DNA from: a virus
Length of the DNA stretch: 24,454 nucleotides
IMG/VR virus record: IMGVR_UViG_3300042197_000120
Location: 1-24,454 of that record
Strand: one strand, 5' to 3'
The notes under the pieces are model-generated. The model was not told the origin of the DNA. It made no database searches and saw only the letters and a list, made by a program, of their open reading frames with translations. Both the position numbers and the translations under genes were made by a program. Below are positions 7,541 through 17,400 of the stretch, in pieces. Within the stretch, counting starts at the first letter, position 1; each line of letters opens with the position of its first letter.

Positions 7541-8697
7541 TAGGTTACACCAATTGAAAATCTAAACTCAACATAGTTGCTAGTATTAGGAGACTTAACA
7601 ATTGTTTCTGCATTGTCATTTTTAATAATTGAATATCCTGTTAAGCCATAAAGTGGATTAACTGTAGCAATGTTTTCTAGTCTCATTGCATCTAAGGCTA
7701 TATAATAATCTTGTGAAGGAACTCCACCGTCAATAACACAAGCATAAATTTTTACAACTGTTACAGCATCCCAAGTAAAGTTTGCACTTGTATAAAGTTC
7801 TTGTAATTGTTTTGAAATTACAAAATATCTATTTGCTTCAAAATCTGCAATAGAGTTTTCTAGATTGCCAGAACTGCCATGATTAAGTTCTGCTTCAAAC
7901 CTTGCAAACTCTCCAGTAGTCGTGTCTGTTGATGCAAAGTCAACTAAAATTCTAATTGTTTCTGGAATTGCACTAGAGTTTCCAGTTTTACTTACTAAAG
8001 AAAATGCTAGCCTAAGTTCATCTATAGGAGAGTTTCTAGTAAAGTCAATATTTGCTCCAGTTAAATGAATATGATTTGATCCTTCTTCAATTACAAAGTG
8101 ATCAAGAGTTGGACCACTTTCCTCACTTAATGTAAGATCTGAGTCATCTCCTTGAATTAAAATTACATTGTTTAAAAACCTACATCTTTCGTATCTGTTT
8201 GCACGAGAAGATTTATAAAAAATTGCGTTATCTGCGTTTGTTTGAAAAACAGCATCTGCTACTGCAATAACATTATCATCTTCTGGATCATCTAACGGTG
8301 CTGTAACAGTATCAATTGCTGTTGCTGCAGAAGCGGTATGATGTTGCCAGTTTTCTCCAGTAGTAAATGCAAACACTGTCTTGCTATCATAAGCGCCAGC
8401 AGATGGGTTTGAGCCTGCAGAGTATAGCCCTACCTCAGATATTTCGTATCTTTCTTCTGTTGGTAATTCTGCTGTTAAGACTATTTTATTTATACCGCCC
8501 TCATTTACGAAGCCTCTAGATGAGATTGGAACACGAAACATTTCAAAATCAAGATTTTCTTTTGTTGCAAAGTTATCTGCTACATCACCAGTTTCTAGCG
8601 GGGTAGGACCACAACCAACAGCCAAAAATGAAGCATAGGCAGGGGCTTGACCAAGCATATACTTACCAATAATAGTCTTACCAGTGTTAGTTATCAA
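7540..8697 (-). CDS. tail fibre or minor tail protein
   Basis: 385 residues. The N-terminus ITNTGKTIIGKYMLGQ, followed by SFLAVGCGPTPLE and YEISEVGLYS, has the look of the virion-attachment region of phage minor tail/fibre proteins. The rest (about 150-385) is beta-rich, with segments such as RILVDFASTDTTTGEFARFE and YYIALDAMRLEN resembling a carbohydrate-binding jelly roll. The start is TTG at 8697, overlapping the preceding TGA by 3 bases; the alternative Met14 would remove the conserved-looking N-terminus. Receptor binding is inference. Confidence 0.78.
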   Translation of the reverse strand: MITNTGKTIIGKYMLGQAPAYASFLAVGCGPTPLETGDVADNFATKENLDFEMFRVPISSRGFVNEGGINKIVLTAELPTEERYEISEVGLYSAGSNPSAGAYDSKTVFAFTTGENWQHHTASAATAIDTVTAPLDDPEDDNVIAVADAVFQTNADNAIFYKSSRANRYERCRFLNNVILIQGDDSDLTLSEESGPTLDHFVIEEGSNHIHLTGANIDFTRNSPIDELRLAFSLVSKTGNSSAIPETIRILVDFASTDTTTGEFARFEAELNHGSSGNLENSIADFEANRYFVISKQLQELYTSANFTWDAVTVVKIYACVIDGGVPSQDYYIALDAMRLENIATVNPLYGLTGYSIIKNDNAETIVKSPNTSNYVEFRFSIGVT

Positions 8698-9479
8698 GAG
8701 GTTATTTCTCCAAATTCCGCTTCATATATTGTACCACTTGTAGTAATTTCTACCTCAATTTGTTCATCAGTTTCAAGATTAATAGCCTCAATAATCATAT
8801 TTCCTGTATTATCATCTAAATAAACATGCGCTCCGTTTGGACCAGTCCCAGGTTGAGGCACTTTGTTTTCAAGTTTTATAGAAAAGTTTGCAAAATATTT
8901 ATCTGATGTAGACTGAAGACTAACAATGTTATTAGGATTATATTGTTGCTGTATTGATGATAAATTTTTTATAGGCTGATAAGAAACTTGTTGCCCATTT
9001 ACAATATCATTACGAGCAATATTTATTAATTCATGCCCACCAATGTTTTCAAAAATAAGGTCTGTCATTACTTCAATTGGGGTGCCTTCATCATCAAATA
9101 AAACAGTATCTATTGGTGCAGTTTTAACTGGTGGTGGCGCTGGCTGTGATACTACGGGGGCTAAGGTTGTTGGGGTTGTTGCTGGAGTCATTGGCTCTGG
9201 ATCTACAAATGCACCAGCAAGTGGTGATTCATTATTGTTATTAACACTTGTGTTGTTTGTTGTAACAGGGTTTTCAATTCTGGTTATAGTTGCTGTAGCA
9301 AGTGCGGCTGTTGCTTTATTTAATGCTGTGTTGGCATTGGCAATTGCTTTTTTACTTGCATTTGGATTGCTTAAAACTTTATCTAATTTAGCCATTGCTG
9401 CATCAAGATTTGCATTTGCCTGTTCAAATGTTTGTGCTGCTGGCTTAGCAGATTCTGTAAATGCTCCATACCAACTCAC
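8694..9479 (-). CDS. minor tail protein with helical stalk and Pro/Thr linker
   Basis: 261 residues in three parts. Residues about 10-62 are an Ala/Asn-rich amphipathic helix (coiled-coil-like). Residues 68-122 are a low-complexity Asn, Thr and Pro linker (for example TPATTPTTLAP and QPAPPP). Residues 123-261 are a beta-rich domain. This looks like an adaptor or spacer between the tail tip and distal fibres. The start is GTG at 9479 with GGAGG about 7 bases upstream, immediately after the stop of the large hub gene. Confidence 0.72.
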   Translation of the reverse strand: MSWYGAFTESAKPAAQTFEQANANLDAAMAKLDKVLSNPNASKKAIANANTALNKATAALATATITRIENPVTTNNTSVNNNNESPLAGAFVDPEPMTPATTPTTLAPVVSQPAPPPVKTAPIDTVLFDDEGTPIEVMTDLIFENIGGHELINIARNDIVNGQQVSYQPIKNLSSIQQQYNPNNIVSLQSTSDKYFANFSIKLENKVPQPGTGPNGAHVYLDDNTGNMIIEAINLETDEQIEVEITTSGTIYEAEFGEITS

Positions 9480-9480
9480 G

Positions 9481-12400
9481 TTATACCTCCGCCAAATATG
9501 TTGTCATACTTGGTCCATTATTTCCTCTAGAGTATTCAATATTATATACTACAAATCTACTTGAGTCTGAAGCAACAAGATCTAGTCCAGAAGAATCTTT
9601 GTAGTCAATTGTAACAATATCTCCCAGTTGCATTGTTGGGATTGAGAATAAATTTACCCCTACAGATTTTTTAGGATGCATAACTTTATTAATAATCCAG
9701 CCCATTAATGCTTGAGCGTCATCATCTGTTTGAATATATATGCTATCAATTGAAAATTCATTTTTTCCATATATCATTCTGCTTTGTCTAATTTCATCAT
9801 ATTTTGCTTTTTCTACAAGAGGTGAAAATATTAATGAACTGCCTTGGAATTCTGGGTCAGACAAATTACCACGTTTTTTAAAATATTCGTCAACAGTTAG
9901 TTCGTGAGTTGTGTCTTGTGTAAATGTTACACCTTGAATTCTTAAAAAGTTTCCACTAGTTTCATCAAGACTTAAAGCAGTGTCTGTAGCGTTAAATATT
10001 AAAAACTCTGCACCATATGAATCTGCTATAAATCCAGAAGTTGTATATCCTTTAATTCTATTAAATGTTGGAGAAAGTTGAGCATAAAGAGCAGGGTATG
10101 CACGATCATACTTAACATCAAAGTATGCACACTCACGCATAATAGAGCCAAACTCTTCAAAGTACATATTATATTTTGGAGGCTCTTGTGCACTAATTCC
10201 AGATAGGTGTGTTGCTTGCACAACTCCACTCATTGCATATTTTCTAAATGACTCGTTTGCATTAATCTTGCCTTCTGATAACGCCGAAGCAAGAGTTTCT
10301 CCTACTGTAAACACGGTATTTTGAGAATAGTTTTCAGATAGTGCATAAATATTTTCAAACATGCACCTAGATGATCCACGAGTAAACAAAGCCATATTGT
10401 TATAAATTGGAAGTGGATCTGTGTCGTCAACAACCTTAACTAATTTATTATTAATATATAAATAAAATCTTCTTACTTTACCAATGTCTTCATACTCTAC
10501 TGATAAATCATAAACCGTTGGATTTTCCTCTCCAGCCATTCTGTATTGACCAGTAAATCGACCATCATCAACAAGAATCTTAGAAAGCCCTCCCCAAAGT
10601 TTAATTGGTATAGCATTATTGTTTGAAGAATCTTTTTTAACTTTATAAAAAAGAATATTATTAATTGACTTTTCTGCATTACCTTTTGTATCAAGTTTAA
10701 GGTAAGAGTTAATATTATCTTCTGTTAATGCAACGATTTCAAAATAATATCCATTATTTGTTTCTGGATTAAGCAATACAGCAATACCACCAGAACCACC
10801 ACCAATGCTAACCGTTTGATCTGGTTGAGTGCCAGATGTTTGATAATAGGTTGTACTACCAATTGGAGTTTGTGTTCTACTTGTATTATTTTCTATTTTT
10901 CCTATAATCCTAAGTCTAGTTCCAAAATGCCTATATGCGTTATCTAAATTTTTATAAACATATGAAACAAAATTTAGTGGAACCTCTGTGGTCTTAAATG
11001 ATGGACCATTCATTACAAAAGCAGATGACTGAATAGTTCCAGATTGCGTTGACTTTAAATTGTTTACCTGAGTTTCTGTTAAATAATTTGTAGCCATAAA
11101 GTTTTTAATTATTCCATTACGAGTGGTCTGTCTTGCTAATACATTATTAACTCCAGCAGCCCCAGTTGTAGTGGATGGATAGGTTACATCTTCATCTAAT
11201 TGAGTTGTAAATAAATATTGAGATTGCATATCTAAGCCACGAATATAGTCATTGTTAGACCAGTATGTATCTATTCCTGCTGTATGTGATGTTATAGTTG
11301 TTCCAAATTGTCCACGTCCATGGTCAACTACCGCTCCATTTTGCAATCTAGTTATTCCGTCAACAGTTTCATAGTATGGTGTTGCATATATTCTAACTAA
11401 GCCTGTTGGATATATTTTTCCATTAAATGGCAATGATGAAAAATAACTTTGATATTCTTGATTGCTGCTAATGTAAACATTTCCAGTTCCAGTTATATTA
11501 AACTGCACCGCATCATATCTAATAATTTCTCCATTAGAATAAAAATATCCTTGATATCTAGTAAGCCAATAAACATTTTCCCCAAGGTCAAGAACATTAT
11601 TTGTTAGTACATGATTAACAACTGTAGGGGCTGAAGAGGTAAGATCAGAATTTAGTGGCATAGCGCCTAAAACATAGTTGCTTTGATTTGCTGCAACTTC
11701 ATTAATGGTTTTTGTATTTTCTGTTCCAGATACTTCCCAAAGTAAAGATGGCTTATAAATCCAGGACTTATCTTGATCAATCATACTTGATTGTTTTATT
11801 GAACCATAAGATCTTTGAATATATCTAGTTGTATAGTTAATCTTTCCATCATTATAAATTTTCTTATCTTTTGATGCTATAGAAATAATATTTGGTAAAT
11901 TGCCAGATGTAGAATTTTCAATAACTCCTGTATCTGTTTGACCTGTTGATCCAGACAATACAAAATCTGTGCTTCTTTGATCTGATGTTGGCATTAAATA
12001 ATCTTTACTCATTACGATAAAATTATTATACTCATCAAAAAACATTGCTGTTTGTGTAGCAAGTGCTAATTGATTTAACACTTGAGCAACGTTTTGATCT
12101 GGTGCAACAAAGAAAAATGGTATTACTGGATCAGATTCGCCATCAACTCTTCTAAATACATAGTTGCTAAAACCAATATAGTCAAGTAAGGTTGTTATTG
12201 CATAACTTAAAGATGCTTGAGTTGTTAATAATCTTGGGGCTGGCATTGATTCTAAAAAGAAAAAGAAATCTCTAAGATCTATTGATAATGTCCCACCTGT
12301 AATATCTGCTTGTGGAAAACCTTCTGAATATAGTGTTTTAATAGGAATGTAATAGTCAAACCCTTCAACATCAAGGACAATTTCATAAAATGTAAATTTA

Positions 12401-13791
12401 ATATTTTTTCTAACATAATCTGCAATAATGCTAGTAAAGTTTTGATCATTAAATGCTTGATCATCATCAAATAAAGATAATTGACCATTAGATGCAAGTA
12501 ACTGTCCTACTGGAAGAGATGTAATCCCTATATCAGATAATGTTTTTGTAATTTTGTAATCAATGACCTTATCAGAAATATCAACTACTAGTCTTGGAGA
12601 CATTTCAATTAAGTCAAAAGTAGAGTCAGCCTTATTCATAACATCTACAACAATTCTAATTCCATCAAGATAAGCAAAGTCACGATATGTTACTCCCCCC
12701 TCTGTATCGTTTTCAAACGATGCTGGAGAGGTTAAATCAGTTATAAAGTTAGTATTTAGATCAATTGTTTCAGATCCTAATTGCCATCCATACTCTGGTG
12801 AAAATGTTGCATAATCTCCATTGGTCCAGATGTACATTGTTCCTCTGTCCCCTGCGTTTTCTATTACGAGATATGCATATCCTTCAACATTTGATTCTGG
12901 TAGTAAAGTGTCTGAAGAAAGAGTATCAGCAAATACAAAAATTGAGCGGTACTCTTCTGGAATAATTAAGCCATATTCTAACTCTACATATCCATCTGAT
13001 CCAATAATAGGTTCTCCAGACGCAAGAGTATCGTTTTCTCTAAATGTATATGCGTCTACCCATTGATTGTTTTTAAGATACTGAATCTTCCATCTAGCAG
13101 GAGTTGTTCTATTTGTATCTCCATATAGCGGGTCTGGTATAGACCCTGTGCTTGTTGCAAATGGTCCAAGATCTACATCTCCAACATTTGTTTGCATTTT
13201 TACAACAAGCCTATTTGCTGGCACACTTTCTTTGTAAACAACAAATGGAACTGCATCATCAATGTAATGCAAGTCATTAGATACAATACTTGCAATTCCT
13301 CGTTCAATATTATTTTCTGTTCTATAAGATGTCCAATATCTAAATTGATCATATCTAGATGGCATATAATATCTTGGTCTTTGTGCCATAGATGCACCAG
13401 AGTTTGCAAAAAATCTATTATTAAAAAATGCTGCCTTGTTAATTCCAGATCTTGGTCTAAACGGATTTAAGCAATCTTCTAAAGAATAAATAAGTTTTAG
13501 TTTATCTTTTGTTAATGTGAAACTTTGTGGAGTATTATTATCTTCAAAGCCACCATCAACAACAACGTCTGCATCTGTGGCTCCAGTATAATAGTTGCCA
13601 GCATCTAGCGAGTCAAAATCATTTGGCAAGGTAAAGTATTGAGATGTATTATCTGTTGGGCGATACCTATAATTACCAAGTTTAAATATGTTATCTGGCA
13701 TATTCATGTTCCACTCAGCCAAAACCAATGACTGTAATTTAACAGTTGCCGATGTTTCTAGATGTGTCTTTAATTCTTGTCCTTCAAACAC
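9481..13791 (-). CDS. large tail hub/tip protein (Tal-like) with LamG-like region
   Basis: 1436 residues, the main tail-tip protein. Around residues 570-610 the segment DQNVAQVLNQLALATQTAMF resembles gp27/Tal-type hub domains, and the C-terminus (QLGDIVTIDYKDSSGLDL, then YNIEYSRGNNGPSMTTYL) is typical of tail-hub proteins. Residues about 1010-1150, including LYINNKLVKVVDD and MALFTRGSSRCMFENIYAL, look like a concanavalin/LamG-type sugar-binding domain inserted before the hub C-terminus. No lysozyme or peptidase motif is seen. The start is GTG at 13791 with AGAGGT about 6 bases upstream, 1 base after the preceding gene. It follows the Dit-like gene, the usual order in siphoviruses. Confidence 0.85.
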   Translation of the reverse strand: MFEGQELKTHLETSATVKLQSLVLAEWNMNMPDNIFKLGNYRYRPTDNTSQYFTLPNDFDSLDAGNYYTGATDADVVVDGGFEDNNTPQSFTLTKDKLKLIYSLEDCLNPFRPRSGINKAAFFNNRFFANSGASMAQRPRYYMPSRYDQFRYWTSYRTENNIERGIASIVSNDLHYIDDAVPFVVYKESVPANRLVVKMQTNVGDVDLGPFATSTGSIPDPLYGDTNRTTPARWKIQYLKNNQWVDAYTFRENDTLASGEPIIGSDGYVELEYGLIIPEEYRSIFVFADTLSSDTLLPESNVEGYAYLVIENAGDRGTMYIWTNGDYATFSPEYGWQLGSETIDLNTNFITDLTSPASFENDTEGGVTYRDFAYLDGIRIVVDVMNKADSTFDLIEMSPRLVVDISDKVIDYKITKTLSDIGITSLPVGQLLASNGQLSLFDDDQAFNDQNFTSIIADYVRKNIKFTFYEIVLDVEGFDYYIPIKTLYSEGFPQADITGGTLSIDLRDFFFFLESMPAPRLLTTQASLSYAITTLLDYIGFSNYVFRRVDGESDPVIPFFFVAPDQNVAQVLNQLALATQTAMFFDEYNNFIVMSKDYLMPTSDQRSTDFVLSGSTGQTDTGVIENSTSGNLPNIISIASKDKKIYNDGKINYTTRYIQRSYGSIKQSSMIDQDKSWIYKPSLLWEVSGTENTKTINEVAANQSNYVLGAMPLNSDLTSSAPTVVNHVLTNNVLDLGENVYWLTRYQGYFYSNGEIIRYDAVQFNITGTGNVYISSNQEYQSYFSSLPFNGKIYPTGLVRIYATPYYETVDGITRLQNGAVVDHGRGQFGTTITSHTAGIDTYWSNNDYIRGLDMQSQYLFTTQLDEDVTYPSTTTGAAGVNNVLARQTTRNGIIKNFMATNYLTETQVNNLKSTQSGTIQSSAFVMNGPSFKTTEVPLNFVSYVYKNLDNAYRHFGTRLRIIGKIENNTSRTQTPIGSTTYYQTSGTQPDQTVSIGGGSGGIAVLLNPETNNGYYFEIVALTEDNINSYLKLDTKGNAEKSINNILFYKVKKDSSNNNAIPIKLWGGLSKILVDDGRFTGQYRMAGEENPTVYDLSVEYEDIGKVRRFYLYINNKLVKVVDDTDPLPIYNNMALFTRGSSRCMFENIYALSENYSQNTVFTVGETLASALSEGKINANESFRKYAMSGVVQATHLSGISAQEPPKYNMYFEEFGSIMRECAYFDVKYDRAYPALYAQLSPTFNRIKGYTTSGFIADSYGAEFLIFNATDTALSLDETSGNFLRIQGVTFTQDTTHELTVDEYFKKRGNLSDPEFQGSSLIFSPLVEKAKYDEIRQSRMIYGKNEFSIDSIYIQTDDDAQALMGWIINKVMHPKKSVGVNLFSIPTMQLGDIVTIDYKDSSGLDLVASDSSRFVVYNIEYSRGNNGPSMTTYLAEV

Positions 13792-13792
13792 T

Positions 13793-14440
13793 CTAGACCT
13801 CTTCCAGTGTTACCGATATATTCCAAAGATCATGATTGGTGCCACCACGCTTTACAATAGAATAATTAAAGTCAGAAATATAAACTTGCATTATTTGATT
13901 GTATTGTGCTAGATGTCCATATGAAGCATCTGTAATTTCTCCATCAACTGGAAAGTTACTGTACTTATCATATGCCAAATACATCCAAAATGGACCTTGA
14001 TGGTTTTCATACCAAGAAAGTAATTCTACTCCACCTGCACCACCATCTGATGTAAACTCTCCAGTTGTATTTTTATAGTCTGAAGTTCCAGTAGAATTAA
14101 AAGCAGCATCTTGATAATATGCTCTTGATGGCAAATTATTCCAAGATACAGACATATTTAATTTATCTGCAATATGATAAGATCTCATTCTGCCGTTTAT
14201 TGTTCTTTGGCGTTGCTCAATTCTAACTGGTGTAAATTGTAACTCTCCACGATTATGATCAGAAAGTATTAGGAACTGGTCTATTAGGCTATCAGCAGTG
14301 CCTTCTGGGACTGTAGCGCCTATTTCAAACCCTGTTGGTACATAAAGACCACTTACAAGTGTTCCTGCGTTCTCAGACCATAATAGGGCTTGTGGTCTTT
14401 GATACCTACGTCTACCCGTCATATATGCAGCGGTAGCCAT
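13793..14440 (-). CDS. distal tail protein (Dit-like)
   Basis: 215 residues directly after the tape measure and before the large hub protein, the normal place of the distal tail protein that joins tube to tip. The sequence is beta-rich with a basic N-terminus (TGRRRYQRPQALLW) and a C-terminal strand IVKRGGTNHDLWNISVTLEE resembling the ending strands of tail-tube-like folds. Family is not recognised with certainty; assignment is mainly by position. AGGGGAC precedes the ATG, which overlaps the tape measure stop by 1 base. Confidence 0.72.
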   Translation of the reverse strand: MATAAYMTGRRRYQRPQALLWSENAGTLVSGLYVPTGFEIGATVPEGTADSLIDQFLILSDHNRGELQFTPVRIEQRQRTINGRMRSYHIADKLNMSVSWNNLPSRAYYQDAAFNSTGTSDYKNTTGEFTSDGGAGGVELLSWYENHQGPFWMYLAYDKYSNFPVDGEITDASYGHLAQYNQIMQVYISDFNYSIVKRGGTNHDLWNISVTLEEV

Positions 14441-17400
14441 TATCTTTGTCCCCTAATTCTTTGATTATCAATGTACTTAATCTGTCCAATTACTGCTCTT
14501 GCAATATCGTTTGGATTAGCATTTGATTGTGGTACGTTAATTCCCACATTATAATTATACACGCTACGAGAGTTGTCATTAACAGATGTTACTGCTCCAA
14601 TACCCGCACCTTGACCATTATATGATGATCCTATCATTGATGGGTATTTAGACTCATTTAGCATTGACAATAATGGACCAAACTCTTGGCTAGCCTTTTT
14701 ATTTATTACAAACTCTCCAGGAGTTAACATTGCTGGTACTGTATCAGAACCCATTCTTCCACCAGCAGCAAAATATTTAGGAACTACGCCACCCATATTC
14801 ATAGGCTTTATTTTTCCACCATACATTTTAAATTTATCAAAAAATGAAGTTGAAGTACTAGTTTTAACCGTAGGAGTTGCTTTAGTAGGATCAAGAAGCG
14901 GAGCACTTGTTGTTCCTGTAACATAATTTGTTGTTATTGTAATTGTTTTATTTTTAATTGCATCCCAGTCTTTAAAAATTTGTGAAGTTAGAGCACTTGC
15001 TTTCTTTAAACCTACTTCAGTTAAATCAATAGCAGAGTTTGCGGCTTCAACTCTTACTTTAACAGCATCCCATTCAGTTTGTGTTTTTCCAAGATACTTA
15101 ATACCATTAACAAGTGAGTCTGTTGTTTTATTATAGTTATCAAGGATTTGTTTTGTATCATCAACAATTTTTTGATTTGGAACTATTGATGCTTGTTTAA
15201 TATCATATATTTTTTGTTCAATTAAATAGTTTTTATCTTGAAGTGTTGTAATATCATTTTGCAAGGTTTTTCTTTGTTGTTCAAGAAGAAATGTTTGTTG
15301 ACCAATTTGATATGTACGAGCCTCAATTTGATCTTTTGTCATTCCACCAGCAGTAACTCCAGCAAGTGCTTGTTGACGTGAAGTCTCAAGTGCCTTTGTT
15401 TGTTGATCTATTCTGGATGCTGCAGCCTGTGCTCTTGCATCTTGCACTGCCGCTGCTGCCGCAGCAATATCTCCAGATGTTAATGCATCAGCAATTGTTA
15501 GTCTTGATTTTTCTTGATTTGCAATTTCTTGATTTACAGAAGATATTTTTTCAAGTGCTTGAATTTGTTTATCGTATTGATCATTAATTGCACCTTCTTG
15601 ACGACGAATAATGTCAAGATTATTATTTAATATTGCTGACTCATCTTGTAATTTTTGAATTGGTCTGTCAAATTCAAGTTCAATTCTACGATTTAACAAA
15701 TCAATAGATCTTTGATTTGTATCTATTACTGATTGCTCTGCATCAATTCTTTTTTGTGCTGCATCTATTGCGCCTTGTGCAGTATCAATTTGAGCCTGAT
15801 ATAAGTCTGCTTGAGATTTTCTATTTTGTCTTAATAGTGCTTCTTGAGCATTAAAGAAATTATTAATTGTAGAAAGGTTTTTATCTGCTATTTGTCTGGC
15901 AGTTTCTTTTTGTCCAGTTCCAGTTCCAGTTTCAGTTCCGATAAGTTTTGCTAGTGTTTCTTTTGCAAGTTTTGCTTTTGCAATTGCTCTATTTAAATAC
16001 GCATTTACTCTGCCTTGAGCACGCTGAGCACCACCCTCTGTACTTTTAATAAGTAATTGATCTAGCATTTCTTGTGTTATATACACACCAAGCATTGTTG
16101 CTTCTAATACTCTAAATTGTGTATCCATATCTTTAATGTTGGCTGCTGCTTTTGCAATTTCTGATGGCATAGTTTTTAGCATTTCTGAAAGCACCATCAT
16201 TCCTTGTGCTTTTGGCATTTGCTTTATGCTATTAGAAATTTGATTAAAAGATTCAGTAAATTGATCTGCATTAATTTTTCCAGTTGTTAATTGTGTTTCT
16301 ATTCCCATAAAAAAACTTGAAAAAACTTGAGAAGCAGAAAATAATTTTTGTTTTAATTCGTCAGACGCTTCTCCTATTTCAACTATTTCTCCAGTTGCCA
16401 TAGATCTAACTTTAGTTGTTTTATAACCTTTAGCAAAGGCAAAATTAAAATCATTAACTAATTTAGTTGCTGCATCTTTTAAACCAGCCTGTCCTTCTTT
16501 AGTTGTTAAGTCAATACTATTAACATTAAAAGAAACGTCTAATCTTCCAGCCTCTTGCTGTAATGCATAGATATAATTTTGAATTGCTTCTTTTGTTGCT
16601 CCTTGACCAGCAAGCCTTATTGATAAAGATTTAAATATTAATTCTGCTTGTTCTTTTGTTGCTGCACTTAAACCTTTAACTTGATTTTGAAATTCTTTAT
16701 CTTCTTTAAGTGTTTTTGTTAATTGTTCAACTTGTTGGCTTTGAACTGGAGAAAGTCCAGAAACTTGTGGTTTTGCAAACTCTAAATTACTTTTTACTGG
16801 AGTAAAATTAAGAATTCCTCCAAGTTTTTCTATTTGCTTTGATGTTAAATTAGCAGCCCTACCAACACCCTCAATTGCCATTCTTTCTTTTTCTCTAGCA
16901 TTGTTAATTAATTTAATTATGCCAACTCCTGCGGCAAGTGCTGCTGTAAATGCTAATGCTGGTCCTGGCTTTAATGCAAATAAAAATGTTTTAAATTTAT
17001 TTGGCAATATGTTTAAGATAGTTGAAAGTGCAAAAGCAACTCCACTAAGTTGAAAAACAATACTTGAAAGTTTTCCTAAATTACCACCAGCCATAGATGC
17101 TATTCCAGCAATAGATGTAAGAGCAAACGTTCCACCCATAAGTTTATTATTAAAAGAGGTTAATCTTTGATTAGATTGTTGAATATTTCTTGCTTGCTCT
17201 TTAACTTTATTATTAATTTCTGGACTCATTGGGGCATTTGCTGCTACCATTCCAAGAGGAACTGGTGCACCCTGTGGTCTTGTTGCAACTCTTCTTCCTC
17301 TTTGTGTACCGCCAACTGCAGCGTTAGAAAGATTGGTGCCTGCTTTTGCTACATCATCTTGTCTATCAGCCATTCCAACTTCAAGACCACGAGCAATATC

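Noticed and set aside
9043-9564. Plus-strand open frame of 173 codons
   Set aside because: It is antisense to the linker protein and the end of the hub gene, has a composition that mirrors the minus-strand coding (Ala/Val/Thr runs) and has no ribosome site.
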